This document shows positions 1 through 8,999 of a DNA stretch of 52,605 bases, in pieces (the first letter of the stretch is position 1; the number at the start of each line of letters is the position of its first letter). The DNA is taken from NCBI GenBank assembly GCA_020342115.1, contig CP070841.1:89282-141886 (forward strand), given 5' to 3'. The notes below the pieces were generated by a model. That model searched no databases. It was not told the DNA's origin and worked only from the letters and a program-made list of their open reading frames with translations. A program made the translations under genes and the position numbers. This DNA is from Spirochaetota bacterium (GTDB lineage Bacteria > Spirochaetota > B62-G9 > DRHN01).

Positions 1-87
1 AAACTCATTCCCGAGCAGCTGTTTGAGAGAATGGAAGAAGAAAAGCATGAAGAGATCAGAACTCTCAAAAGCTTGGGGTATATGTAA
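1..87 (+). CDS. C-terminal end of an unidentified protein (5' truncated by window)
   Basis: The first 28 codons in frame 1 form the tail of a gene that begins outside the window and stops with TAA. The visible tail is rich in Glu and Lys and ends in LKSLGYM. The next gene, cysD, ends in a very similar LRSLGYM. Endings of this type occur in some sulfatase/phosphodiesterase-fold proteins as well as here, so the similarity does not identify the gene. The stop lies only 19 bases before cysD, on the same strand, so co-transcription with the sulfate-activation genes is likely. A sulfur-related role is inference from position only. Confidence 0.6.
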   Translation, partial: KLIPEQLFERMEEEKHEEIRTLKSLGYM

Positions 88-106
88 ACTATTGGGATAG
101 TATTAT

Positions 107-907
107 ATGGATTACCTCTCACAGCTCGAATCGAGATCGATCTATATCATGCGGGAGGCTTATAATCAATTCAAGAATATCGCCCTCCTATGGTCCATAG
201 GCAAGGATTCTACCACAATGCTGTGGATTGCAAGGAAGGCCTTCTTTGGAAACATCCCATTCCCTGTAATGCACATCGACACATCCTATAAGTTCAAAGC
301 GATCTACGAGTTTCGTGAAGTATATGTAAAAAAATGGAACCTCGATCTGCTCATCAGCAAAAATGAGGCTGAGATCCAGAAAGGAATGTCGCCTGAGAAA
401 GGGAAGCTCGACTGCTGCAATGCGTTGAAAACAGAGGCGCTGAAGCTTACCATTAAAGAGCATGGATTCAGGGCGCTTCTTCTAGCCATAAGAAGAGACG
501 AGCATGGAATACGCGCAAAAGAGCGTTACTTCTCACCAAGAGATGAGCATTTTACATGGAATTATAAAGATCAGCCTGCAGAGCTGTGGGACCTCTTTTC
601 AGCAGAAACAGGCGCAGAAGAGCACATGAGGGTGCATCCCATGCTACACTGGACAGAGTTCGATATATGGCAGTACATCATGAGAGAAGGTGTGCCTACT
701 GTCGGACTTTACTTTGCTAAAGAAGGCAAGCGATACAGAAGCATCGGATGCTCGCCATGCTGTGCCCCCGTCGATTCAGATGCAGACACCATAAAGAAGA
801 TAGTGAGTGAGCTTAAAAAGACCAGGGTAGCTGAACGAAGCGGGCGGGCTCAGGATAAAGAGGACACCTATACTATGCAAAAGCTGCGTTCACTTGGATA
901 TATGTAA
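107..907 (+). CDS. cysD: Sulfate adenylyltransferase small subunit (CysD)
   Basis: Catalytic subunit of the heterodimeric ATP sulfurylase, which makes adenosine 5'-phosphosulfate from sulfate and ATP in the cytoplasm. The PP-loop signature SIGKDST is at residues 30-36. It is followed by the family-typical stretch with HIDTSYKF, and the C-terminal half keeps the conserved CSPCC-type segment. The length (266 aa) is slightly below the roughly 300 aa of E. coli CysD. The GTPase partner cysN follows 41 bases downstream. No cysC or cysH is visible, so the fate of the APS cannot be read from this window. The start ATG has a GGGATAG-like ribosome site upstream. Confidence 0.9.
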   Translation: MDYLSQLESRSIYIMREAYNQFKNIALLWSIGKDSTTMLWIARKAFFGNIPFPVMHIDTSYKFKAIYEFREVYVKKWNLDLLISKNEAEIQKGMSPEKGKLDCCNALKTEALKLTIKEHGFRALLLAIRRDEHGIRAKERYFSPRDEHFTWNYKDQPAELWDLFSAETGAEEHMRVHPMLHWTEFDIWQYIMREGVPTVGLYFAKEGKRYRSIGCSPCCAPVDSDADTIKKIVSELKKTRVAERSGRAQDKEDTYTMQKLRSLGYM

Positions 908-948
908 TTCACCTTTATATAGACAAAATTAAATAATAAAATAGGATA

Positions 949-2178
949 ATGAAAAGAACTGCCATTAACATAGTGTTCACAGGGCATGTCGATCACGGGA
1001 AATCTACATTGATTGGAAGACTTTTGATCGACACTGACTCTCTGCCTGAATCGAAAATTGAAGAGGTCACCAATGTTTCAAAAGAGCTCGGAAAGGAGGC
1101 AGAGCTCGCGTATGTTACCGACTACCTGAAAGAGGAGCGTGAACAGAACATCACCATCGATACCACTCAGATCCATTTTAAAACAAGAAAAAGGGACTAC
1201 ATCATAATCGATGCACCTGGGCATATTGAATTTATTAAAAACATGATTACTGGTACATCCCAGGCAGAAGCAGCTGTACTCATAGTGGACGTAAATGAAG
1301 GAGTGTTGGAGCAGACAAGACGGCACGTGTATCTATTAAACCTTTTGGGGATCGAAAAGATAGTGGTTGTGATTAATAAGATGGATCTCGTCGGTTTTAT
1401 TGAGAAAAGGTATTTGGAAGTTAAAGATGAAATTATGAAGTTTTTGGATGAACTTTCTCTCAAGCCATTATGTGTAATTCCTATTTCAGCAAGAGAGGGA
1501 GAAAATATTACACATAAGTCGAGGATTATGCCATGGTACAGGGGACCCTGCTTCCTGAAAGCACTGGATTATATTAGACCTGACAAAGTTACCTATGATA
1601 AATTGCCGCTAAGATTTCCAGTTCAGGATATTTATTTGGTTGATGGCAATAGGATAATTGTTGGGAAGGTGGCATCCGGTTATCTGCACAAGGGTCAGGA
1701 GGTTGTGGTTCTTCCATCAGGGGAAATGCAGAGAGTTGAATCAATAAAAACATTTAACAAAGATAAGAAAAAGGCTGAAACCTTTGAAAGTATTGGAATA
1801 TGCCTCCATAACACTGCTTCTATAGAAAGAGGATCAATTCTTTCCCAAAGAGATGATGTTCCCAAGCTGAGTAACACTTTCAATGCGACCGTCTTCTGGA
1901 TGTCCGAAACCCCATGGATTGATACGAAACCGCATGAATTGCAATGCTCGACGCAGGAGGTTACCTGTAGATTAGATTCCATAACAAAAAAAATGAACTC
2001 ATCCACCCTCGAGCTGTTAAATAAAGATATGGACAGGCTGCTTAGATATGAAGTAGGAGAAGTAGTGATCAAGACAGAGCGCCCTGTTTTAACCGAGAGC
2101 TTTGATTATAGAAGTGAGTTTGGAAGGTTCGTAGTGAAGGATGAAGGCTATGTCGTGGGTGTTGGAATAATCATGTAA
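949..2178 (+). CDS. cysN: Sulfate adenylyltransferase large subunit, GTPase (CysN)
   Basis: Regulatory GTPase subunit of ATP sulfurylase, related to EF-Tu. The G motifs are all visible: GHVDHGKS (residues 12-19), DAPGH, NKMD and a PISA-type G5. GTP hydrolysis drives sulfate adenylation by CysD. At 409 aa it is shorter than E. coli CysN (about 475) and has no fused APS kinase (CysC) domain. The C-terminal part resembles the elongation-factor beta-barrel domains. It is in the same operon as cysD (41-base gap), with only a weak ribosome site. A perfect hairpin follows 10 bases after the stop. Confidence 0.9.
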   Translation: MKRTAINIVFTGHVDHGKSTLIGRLLIDTDSLPESKIEEVTNVSKELGKEAELAYVTDYLKEEREQNITIDTTQIHFKTRKRDYIIIDAPGHIEFIKNMITGTSQAEAAVLIVDVNEGVLEQTRRHVYLLNLLGIEKIVVVINKMDLVGFIEKRYLEVKDEIMKFLDELSLKPLCVIPISAREGENITHKSRIMPWYRGPCFLKALDYIRPDKVTYDKLPLRFPVQDIYLVDGNRIIVGKVASGYLHKGQEVVVLPSGEMQRVESIKTFNKDKKKAETFESIGICLHNTASIERGSILSQRDDVPKLSNTFNATVFWMSETPWIDTKPHELQCSTQEVTCRLDSITKKMNSSTLELLNKDMDRLLRYEVGEVVIKTERPVLTESFDYRSEFGRFVVKDEGYVVGVGIIM

Positions 2179-2188
2179 AAGATGTATG

Positions 2189-2210
2189 GATCGTGACTAT
2201 CGTCACGATC
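2189..2210 (+). terminator. Hairpin after cysN, possible transcript end
   Basis: A perfect 9-bp stem (GATCGTGAC paired with GTCACGATC) with a 4-base loop lies 10 bases after the cysN stop. No run of T follows on the plus strand, so it is not a textbook intrinsic terminator. It may be a 3' end-protecting hairpin or a factor-dependent stop between the convergent cysN and phosphatase-fold genes. Confidence 0.4.
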
Positions 2211-2271
2211 GCCCCAAACGGTCCGTTACACGGCACGATTAGGAATCATCAAAATCGCAACGAACAGATTA

Positions 2272-4326
2272 CTAAAACAAAGGGGCACCATCGAAATTGA
2301 GCTTCTCCAAGGTGCTATAATCATACCCAATAATTTTTAATACTGTCGGTGTTATATCATAAAGAGAAGGATCCTTTTTTGTTACTTTTCTATTTGTGAA
2401 AACAACACCAGGTATGAGCTTGGGATCGATCAGGTGTGAACCGGACCACTTCTTTAAATTATCCTCAATTGAAGCTTCAGGCACTGCTCCCAGGGCAGTC
2501 TGCCAGGATGCGCGGTATCCGATATTGAATCCAATGTATAGATCCGGAGTATCCTTTTCATATTTCCCGGAAAACATGTCGTCTCTGGAGTAAACCTCAG
2601 AAACCACTTTCGCATTATATTTTGGATCGACCCAATCCTTGAGCTTTTCAGCTATCTCGGCCTTGAGCTTTTCTGCTTCATCAGGCTTAACGATGCCATC
2701 TCCTTCTCTGCCCTTCATATTTAGATAGATAGCTCCAAAGCCGATGGCATAAGCCTTTGTCTGAGTCCAGTCTATATCGGAAAGAAGCTCCGATCCGCTC
2801 TCAGCATACGGGTCTTTTAGCTCCAGGTAGCCATTTTCTCTCAGCCATGTATTTATATGTACCGCTCTTCTGAATGTATCGAATCCGTGATCTGACAGAG
2901 CAATGATAATGTCATCTTCTCCAACTGTTTCCATGACTTCGCCGAGCACGGTGTCCATTCTTTTATACCACTCATAGATCAATTGCTTGTACTCCTCTTT
3001 TGCATCAGCTTCGTAGAGAGGATGGTTCTGATCGGTATAGCGCCAGAACATGTGCTGGATTACATCAGAGCTCTCGAAGTAGCAAAGCAGGACTCCCTTT
3101 TCAAGACGTCCAAGCTCGTAGTCCAGCATTGCCTTCTTTTCCCGGAAAACCTCCTTGATCTGCTCGATATGCGGGTCTTCTGCTAACCTTCCTTCATTCA
3201 CTGCCCATGTGTCCATAGGCATTCCCTGGGTATGGAAAAGACCAACTGCGGTTACCAGCTCACCAGCATATTCCTCAGGGTATGAGATTGGAAAAAACGG
3301 GTCTCGTGGATCAAAGTTGATGGGACTTGTGTAGAGCTTGATCTCAGGATCCACCTCCACGAGATAAAATCTTAAAATTCCAGCGAGCTTTCTTCCCATT
3401 CCGAGGTCAAAGGATATATTCTTCCAGTCACTCCACTTTCCGGCTTCAAGGAAAAATGTTTGATTCTGGAACTCGATCTCTATTCCCTGCCTGTCATTTT
3501 GCGGTTTGATACTGAAAGGGACCTTTACATTCTCGGCCTCTGCCCTTACCTTGGCCTTCTTTGGACCTAAAAGATGAGAAACGATGGTAGGGGAGTTTCG
3601 TATATGAAAAACCATACCGCCGATCTCTTTTTCTTTGTCCTCTTTCTGGGTTGTAAAGAATGAGAAAGTGCCCTCGGTTCCCAGTATATCAGGGACTCCC
3701 ATACCTGAGATCATCCTGCCGTATACCTTGTCAGGAGGAAAGGTAACCGGACAGCCAATTATTACAGTAGGTATCCTATCTTTCGATGTATAATCCCAGA
3801 AACTGCTGGTTTTAACCACCTTTTTCGGTTTCCCGCCTTTGATATTCGAGAGCGAAAGTGTAAGTTTGTAAGTTCTGGGATCCCTCACAATAAAATCAAA
3901 GACTCCATGTTCACCTGGATTCCTGCCAGTCGAAAATCCGGCCCATGCCACCGGTGATTGTGAAGGGTTAGTAGTTGCGATACGATGGTAAGAGCCCTGT
4001 TTCTTTAGGCTGCTGAAATTCGGGAGCTCGCCATCTCTCATCATGGGTTCGATTATGTTGGGACTGAGACCATCGAACCCGAGAATAACGATCTTTTTAT
4101 CGAAGTCAGATTCCTTTTTGTTCATAAGAACACCTGCCACTATTAAGGCTATTACTATAACAGCTGCAATTATAAATATGAACTTTTTGTTATTTTTAAA
4201 AAAATTGAAAATCCTTTTGAAAAAGACAGCAAAGAGGCCGGCCAGAGCAGCGAAGATTGCAATGAGCCATCCCAGTGAACTGGCTATTGTCATCCCTGTT
4301 CCCGGATCGATGTATGCATAGTTCAT
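2272..4326 (-). CDS. Membrane-anchored alkaline-phosphatase-superfamily phosphodiesterase
   Basis: A 684-aa protein of the type I phosphodiesterase/nucleotide pyrophosphatase group of the alkaline phosphatase fold. The N-terminus carries YIDPGTG (residues 5-11) and two hydrophobic membrane segments (about 15-38 and 49-67). The catalytic domain starts near residue 78. Metal-ligand and nucleophile motifs are visible: GFDG (83-86), a Ser-rich nucleophile region around residues 122-124 (SQSP), D-x3-H in the DVIQH segment, and SDHGFD in the C-terminal third. The domain presumably faces the periplasm or cell surface and hydrolyses a phosphate ester or transfers a phospho group. The substrate is unknown. 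Two-metal chemistry is known for the family and not shown here. It is a monocistronic minus-strand gene, convergent with cysN. Confidence 0.8.
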   Translation of the reverse strand: MNYAYIDPGTGMTIASSLGWLIAIFAALAGLFAVFFKRIFNFFKNNKKFIFIIAAVIVIALIVAGVLMNKKESDFDKKIVILGFDGLSPNIIEPMMRDGELPNFSSLKKQGSYHRIATTNPSQSPVAWAGFSTGRNPGEHGVFDFIVRDPRTYKLTLSLSNIKGGKPKKVVKTSSFWDYTSKDRIPTVIIGCPVTFPPDKVYGRMISGMGVPDILGTEGTFSFFTTQKEDKEKEIGGMVFHIRNSPTIVSHLLGPKKAKVRAEAENVKVPFSIKPQNDRQGIEIEFQNQTFFLEAGKWSDWKNISFDLGMGRKLAGILRFYLVEVDPEIKLYTSPINFDPRDPFFPISYPEEYAGELVTAVGLFHTQGMPMDTWAVNEGRLAEDPHIEQIKEVFREKKAMLDYELGRLEKGVLLCYFESSDVIQHMFWRYTDQNHPLYEADAKEEYKQLIYEWYKRMDTVLGEVMETVGEDDIIIALSDHGFDTFRRAVHINTWLRENGYLELKDPYAESGSELLSDIDWTQTKAYAIGFGAIYLNMKGREGDGIVKPDEAEKLKAEIAEKLKDWVDPKYNAKVVSEVYSRDDMFSGKYEKDTPDLYIGFNIGYRASWQTALGAVPEASIEDNLKKWSGSHLIDPKLIPGVVFTNRKVTKKDPSLYDITPTVLKIIGYDYSTLEKLNFDGAPLF

Positions 4327-4511
4327 AAGAATAGCTCTCTATCTTTGTGATTCCATGAGATTATAACTGTGGTGCACCATTAAGGCAACAGCTTTTCAAA
4401 TGTAGATGATCGACAGGATGTAAAATGGATTGTGGCTGAGTGAGTATCTGCCTGTAATTACTACAGCTTTATTTTTAGGGTGCCATTATATATGACATAT
4501 TGAAAAACTCT

Positions 4512-5057
4512 TCAAGCGATAGTGCCCAGAGCCCTTGCATATTCAGCCTCTGTTGAGCTATCGAATCCGCAGAATATTATCTCGTTAAAAGCTCCCCGGT
4601 ACTTGCCCACAAAGTCAAACACTGCCTTAACAGCAACCTGTGCCGCCTGTGAGACAGGGTACCCGTATATCCCTGTGCTTATGGATGGGAATGCAACTGT
4701 TTTCAGGTTGTTCTCCATTGCTACCTCAAGACTTTTAGTATATGCATTTTTCAAGAGCTGAGGTTCATTCTTGGTGCCACCGTGCCATACAGGTCCGACT
4801 GTGTGAATAACATGCTTCGAGGGCATGTTACCTGCTGTGGTGATTACCGCTTCTCCTGTCGGGAGTTTTCCTATTTTTGCCACTATCTTTTTACAGTCTT
4901 CGAGTATCGCAGAACCCCCGGCCCGGTGGATTGCACCATCAACACCGCCACCTCCCATAAGACTGGAGTTTGCTGCATTCACGACAGCGTCCACTTTTAG
5001 TGTTGTTATGTCAGCTACTATGGTTTTAAGTGTTGTTTTTCCAACCTCTATATCCAT
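4512..5057 (-). CDS. Macrodomain protein (ADP-ribose / O-acetyl-ADP-ribose hydrolase family)
   Basis: A single macrodomain of 181 aa. The N-terminal half holds the ADP-ribose-binding signature VVNAANSSL followed by the glycine run GGGGVDGAIH (about residues 25-44). The second loop, STGIYGYP, is at about two thirds of the length. Both loops match the YmdB/MacroD type, whose members remove acetyl or ADP-ribosyl groups from ADP-ribose conjugates. A clear ribosome site (GGAGGTGATG) precedes the ATG. It stands alone between the phosphatase-fold gene and an HNH nuclease, so neighbours do not define its substrate. Confidence 0.88.
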   Translation of the reverse strand: MDIEVGKTTLKTIVADITTLKVDAVVNAANSSLMGGGGVDGAIHRAGGSAILEDCKKIVAKIGKLPTGEAVITTAGNMPSKHVIHTVGPVWHGGTKNEPQLLKNAYTKSLEVAMENNLKTVAFPSISTGIYGYPVSQAAQVAVKAVFDFVGKYRGAFNEIIFCGFDSSTEAEYARALGTIA

Positions 5058-5174
5058 ATGTCATCACCTCCTGCTGATAAGCAATTAAATTGTGTATATG
5101 TCGCATATGACTCAGGATGATAGTTATAAAGAAAGAAATAAACTTATATAAAATTATAGTATTCGAGGTGGTTT

Positions 5175-5759
5175 TTAGAATGATGGGCCTGTGTCGATTG
5201 CTTCCACTACCCTGACATTGTAGTTGAGAAACTCCAGCCATCCATATCGATCCGCTTTATCCCTCGATATAATGAGGTAAGGCATATATTTTGGTTCTAC
5301 AGGCTTTCTTAAGAGAGAAAATCCACATTCACGGATGAGTTTATTCCCCTTGATGGTATTGCAGCGCTTACATGCGCACACCTGATTCTCCCAAGAGTTC
5401 GGGCTTTCCGGGCGGTGGTGGGTTGACATGGAGTGCCATCTGCTCAGCGGGATCACATGGTCCACAGTGAGCTCGTCCATTTTAAATCTCTTGCCACAGT
5501 ACTGACAGCGCATGTCGTCCCTGTATATTATATTAAGACGGGAATAAACAACTTTTTTCCTCGGAATCCTGTGGAAGTTGAATAGCATGATGACTCTCGG
5601 TAAAGGCAGTGTGAGGTATTGTGAACGAATGTGTTGCTGATCATCAACCTTGACAGCTTCGGCTTTGTCCAGGATCTGGAGAACGATCGCCTCTTTGACA
5701 TTGCAGATGTCGATTGGGATCATTCCCGAGTTTAATGTGAGTACTGGTGAGTTTAGCAT
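5175..5759 (-). CDS. HNH endonuclease family protein
   Basis: A 194-aa protein with a complete HNH core. It has a zinc pair CQYC (Cys85, Cys88), the catalytic D-H-V segment (residues 100-102), an Asn-containing helix (SWENQ) and a second zinc pair C-x2-C (Cys130, Cys133), followed by NTIKGNK. This is the arrangement of the stand-alone HNH proteins related to McrA, common in bacterial chromosomes as single genes of unclear role. The N-terminal 70 residues are not recognised. No methylase or restriction partner is adjacent, so a restriction role is not supported. An intron-homing origin is possible, but no intron boundary is seen. Confidence 0.82.
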   Translation of the reverse strand: MLNSPVLTLNSGMIPIDICNVKEAIVLQILDKAEAVKVDDQQHIRSQYLTLPLPRVIMLFNFHRIPRKKVVYSRLNIIYRDDMRCQYCGKRFKMDELTVDHVIPLSRWHSMSTHHRPESPNSWENQVCACKRCNTIKGNKLIRECGFSLLRKPVEPKYMPYLIISRDKADRYGWLEFLNYNVRVVEAIDTGPSF

Positions 5760-5812
5760 AGTACTATATTAACAAATCATTATTAATAATAAAAGAATTT
5801 TTCGTTAATTTT

Positions 5813-6625
5813 TTAATAGGGTATAGCTCCTCCATTAACTCCTATGCTCTGACCATTGATAAATCCTGCTTTTTCACTTGCAAGGAAAAGAGCAAGCCAT
5901 GCAACATCCTCTTTTTTACATGAACGTCTCATCGGGTTACTGTTATTTCTCTTTTTTATAAATTCCTCGAGGCTTTTAACATTTTCCTTTTCAAGAGAGA
6001 TTCTTAAAAGGGCTTCATTTTTCCAGCTTCTTGCTTCCATATCTCCCTCTGGATATACATCTGAAGGGTTGATTGAGTTTGATGTAATGTTGTGTCTTCC
6101 CTCTTCAAGAGCAGCAGCTATTGCGAAGCCTCTATTGAAGTATTTCGATGATGAATAAAGGGAAAGGCCAGCCGAAGCTTTTAATCCCGATGAAGAGTTT
6201 ATATAGATCAACCTGCCAAATCCGGCCTCTCTCATAAGCGGCAAAGCTTCCATGGTTGTATGTATATATCCCTTAATATTGACATCCACGATTCTATTAA
6301 TATCATCTTCCTTGAGATCTACAATATAGTCTGCTGTATTCAGAGCTGCATTGTTTACCAGTATGTGGAGTGTTCCGAACCTTTCTTTTATATCAGAAAA
6401 TAATTGACGTACATTAGCATACTTCGAGACATCGCATGTGACATAGTTGCCGTAACCTTCATATCCTTTCACAGCTCGTTTCAGACCCTTTTCATCGATA
6501 TCTACAAAGATTGTAGTGGCATGCTCCTGGCAAAATGTACGGGCAATTGCAGCACCGATGCCCCCACCTGCTCCAGTTACCATTGCGACTTTACCTTCGA
6601 GCCCGAGTTCCATTTCTCGCTCCAT
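5813..6625 (-). CDS. Short-chain dehydrogenase/reductase
   Basis: A classical SDR of 270 aa. The cofactor loop TGAGGGIG lies near residue 17, NNA at about residue 90, the catalytic Ser in INSSSG, and YSSSK supplies Tyr and Lys. The C-terminus ends with the family-typical GQSIGVNGG segment. The acidic residue after beta-2 (FVDIDE) suggests NAD(H) preference, by the family rule. The substrate is unknown. Met5 is an alternative start. The gene is separated from the sugar cluster by several plus-strand genes, so a link to it is not supported. Confidence 0.85.
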   Translation of the reverse strand: MEREMELGLEGKVAMVTGAGGGIGAAIARTFCQEHATTIFVDIDEKGLKRAVKGYEGYGNYVTCDVSKYANVRQLFSDIKERFGTLHILVNNAALNTADYIVDLKEDDINRIVDVNIKGYIHTTMEALPLMREAGFGRLIYINSSSGLKASAGLSLYSSSKYFNRGFAIAAALEEGRHNITSNSINPSDVYPEGDMEARSWKNEALLRISLEKENVKSLEEFIKKRNNSNPMRRSCKKEDVAWLALFLASEKAGFINGQSIGVNGGAIPY

Positions 6626-6898
6626 GATTATGGGTATTGAGAATACTTATATATTAATAGAGAATAATCATGAAGGTAATAAATTTCACAATTCCAGTTT
6701 TTGAAAATTATGCAACAATCAATGCGTTTTTGATCTAGATGTTTTTTTCAAATAAATAGCTTTACTGCAGGGGCTTAATAAAATATAGGCTTTGTTACAC
6801 GGCATGTTTTGATTAAATTATTTAGTATGACGTGTCGAACATCTAATAGAGAGCCTATCTGAAATTCACAGCTCTAGTATATATAAAGAGGATTATAG

Positions 6899-7963
6899 TT
6901 GCGGATAATTCTTATTGTTGTTGCAGTCATTGTGGTCATCGGGATTGTAGTATGGCGCTTCAGAGGAGGAAAAAACCGGTTTCCCTGGTATGAATTCTTC
7001 TCTAGAGGAAGAAAAGAGGGTTTTTCCCTAAGAGAAATTCGTTTTTTAAAGAAGATAGCTATAGAAAACAAACTCGAGAAGCCGCAATCAATCTACTGGT
7101 CCACTCGACAGCTTGACAGATGTTTGCGACCGGCACTCAGAAAGATCAATGCTGATGTAAACCTGTCACAGGAAGAAAAGCTTACCTGGACCGAGAAACT
7201 CTTGGAGTTAAGAACAAAAGCAGAGTTCAACCTTCCAAAGTACCAGAAACGCATAAGAGACACAAATGCCCTTCTTCCCCGACAAAAGCTAGTAATCCGT
7301 GAAAGAAGTTATGGAACGTTCGCGAGCTGGGTTGTTGAGGTGAACAGGCGTGTTCTTGTGGTGACACAACCCTCCGGTCAGAAGGGGTGGGAGGCCTTGA
7401 ATTGGACAGGAAAGAAGGTCAGTGTATTTTTCTGGAGAGAGGATGATGCAGGATACACCCTTGAGACAAAGGTGCAACAGCAGATCACCCATGAAGAATA
7501 TCCGTTAATGTATCTAGAGCATTCGAATAAGCTGAGGCGAACTCAGAAGAGAAAGAGCGTGAGGATTGATACAAAGCTCAGGGCAAACTTTTATCCGGTT
7601 GGAGTTTCTTCTTCTGGCGGTACTAGCAAGGCATACGTTTCAAAGAAGAAACATGTAGCAAGAATCATAGACCTCTCAGAAACAGGTTGTGCCATGCTTG
7701 CGGGTAGTGGGATAAAGAAGAACGATAGAGTAAAGCTTGATTTCAACCTTACAGATACGAAGCGTATTGTTGCTCTGGGAAATATCGTAAATGTATCAAA
7801 TACCAATGACGACAGGGTGAAGAAGTACCATCTTATGTTTCAGAAGATAGGCCCTTTTTCTAAAAATAATATTCTCCTCTATGTATACAACATCTTCGGC
7901 GAGAGGGAGGAGATTGAAGAAAGGAAAAAGCGAGTAAGTGTCCAGCCTGTAAAAAAAGATTAG
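6899..7963 (+). CDS. Membrane-anchored PilZ-domain protein (c-di-GMP receptor candidate)
   Basis: A 354-aa protein starting at TTG, supported by an AGAGGA ribosome site about 8 bases upstream. One N-terminal membrane helix (residues 2-19) is followed by a Lys/Arg-rich cytoplasmic region and a beta-rich middle part of YcgR-like character. The C-terminal PilZ domain has both c-di-GMP-binding motifs: R-x3-R (RKSVR, about residue 220) and D-x-S-x2-G (DLSETG). The protein should therefore bind c-di-GMP at the inner membrane and pass the signal to a motility or envelope target, but that target is not in the window. A GGDEF enzyme lies far downstream (48.2 kb) and a second PilZ protein at 36.9 kb. 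Confidence 0.82.
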   Translation: MRIILIVVAVIVVIGIVVWRFRGGKNRFPWYEFFSRGRKEGFSLREIRFLKKIAIENKLEKPQSIYWSTRQLDRCLRPALRKINADVNLSQEEKLTWTEKLLELRTKAEFNLPKYQKRIRDTNALLPRQKLVIRERSYGTFASWVVEVNRRVLVVTQPSGQKGWEALNWTGKKVSVFFWREDDAGYTLETKVQQQITHEEYPLMYLEHSNKLRRTQKRKSVRIDTKLRANFYPVGVSSSGGTSKAYVSKKKHVARIIDLSETGCAMLAGSGIKKNDRVKLDFNLTDTKRIVALGNIVNVSNTNDDRVKKYHLMFQKIGPFSKNNILLYVYNIFGEREEIEERKKRVSVQPVKKD

Positions 7964-8106
7964 CCTCTGGGTATAGTTTACTTTTTCAAGATTCTTCATA
8001 ACCTCTTATATTTTGTCAACATCTATTATTTAAAAATCAAAGTACGCCGTAAAGCTATATTATTGTATATTTGAATAAATAACTTTGCCTTTCCTGAGGT
8101 TACTGG

Positions 8107-8967
8107 ATGTTTCTTGTGAAGTTTCTTGCAGTGATTTTTGCATGTATCCCTGATTCATTTGTAATGCTGCTTGCGCGCATCTTGAGTCCTCTTATCCTCA
8201 ATGCAGCAAAGAAAGAGAAATGGGGCCTGCTATTTTTCAGGATCATACCAAAGGTTTTTCCAGAAAAAGATGGCCAGTGGCATAGTATGGTGATAAAGAA
8301 AAATGCTGTTCACCTTATGAAGTTTGGCGGTGAAATGCTCCAGGCTCGATACAAGAAGCCTTTCTGGGGATTGCCCAAATGCTATATAAAAGAAGGAAAA
8401 GAAAATTTTGAAAGCCTGCTGAATTCCGATGAAGGTTTCATCATAATGACCTGTCATCTTGGAAACTGGGAATATGCTGCAGGATGGCTTTCAGTGAAAT
8501 ATAGTAGAAGATTGTATGCACCTGTTTTTGTTGAGGAGTCTGAAGGCAACAGGGCATTGAACTGGCTTAGAGGAGGGCGTGATGTTGTTATTCTTGAAAC
8601 AAGTTATAATCCTCGGGTTTCTGCCCGAACATTGCTCAAAATGATTAATCTCCTGAAAAACGGTCAGATCATTTACCTCGTAGCGGACCAGCAGGCATTG
8701 GGTGGAGACTATAAGGGGATGTTTTTTGGTAAGGAGCTAGGGATATTTGGCGGTCCTTTTATACTTGGACAAAAAACTGGAAAGCCAATTCTTCCACTTT
8801 ATAATTTTCGTGATGAAAAAAATAAGATTGCACTATGTTTTGAAGAGCAGTTTGTTTTGAATGGTGAAAATCTTGATGAAGATATTTCAATAGTGATGGA
8901 TTTCTTTGAACGTAATATCCGAAAACACCCTGATCAGTATATCTGGTCTCAGGACAGATGGCAGTAA
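8107..8967 (+). CDS. LpxL/HtrB-type lysophospholipid or lipid A acyltransferase
   Basis: A 286-aa membrane-associated acyltransferase. The catalytic H-x4-D/E motif is CHLGNWE (His117, Glu122). The hydrophobic N-terminal segment (residues 1-32) would anchor it to the inner membrane. Length and layout match the LpxL family, which adds secondary acyl chains to Kdo2-lipid A. Related proteins acylate other glycolipids. If the substrate is lipid A, the cell makes LPS, but this cannot be decided from one gene. It is followed 32 bases later by a FabG-like reductase, so the pair may serve envelope lipid synthesis. Confidence 0.8.
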   Translation: MFLVKFLAVIFACIPDSFVMLLARILSPLILNAAKKEKWGLLFFRIIPKVFPEKDGQWHSMVIKKNAVHLMKFGGEMLQARYKKPFWGLPKCYIKEGKENFESLLNSDEGFIIMTCHLGNWEYAAGWLSVKYSRRLYAPVFVEESEGNRALNWLRGGRDVVILETSYNPRVSARTLLKMINLLKNGQIIYLVADQQALGGDYKGMFFGKELGIFGGPFILGQKTGKPILPLYNFRDEKNKIALCFEEQFVLNGENLDEDISIVMDFFERNIRKHPDQYIWSQDRWQ

Positions 8968-8999
8968 GAACAGTAATGATATTTAATCTGGGGGAAACT

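Noticed and set aside
2220..2250. Shared short motif GTTACACGGCA near 2225 and around 6793
   Set aside because: Only two copies, 11 bases, in unrelated gaps; could be chance. Not reported as a repeat.
5175..5759. Restriction endonuclease or homing endonuclease of a mobile element
   Set aside because: No methylase, intron ends, inverted repeats or target duplication seen around the HNH gene.
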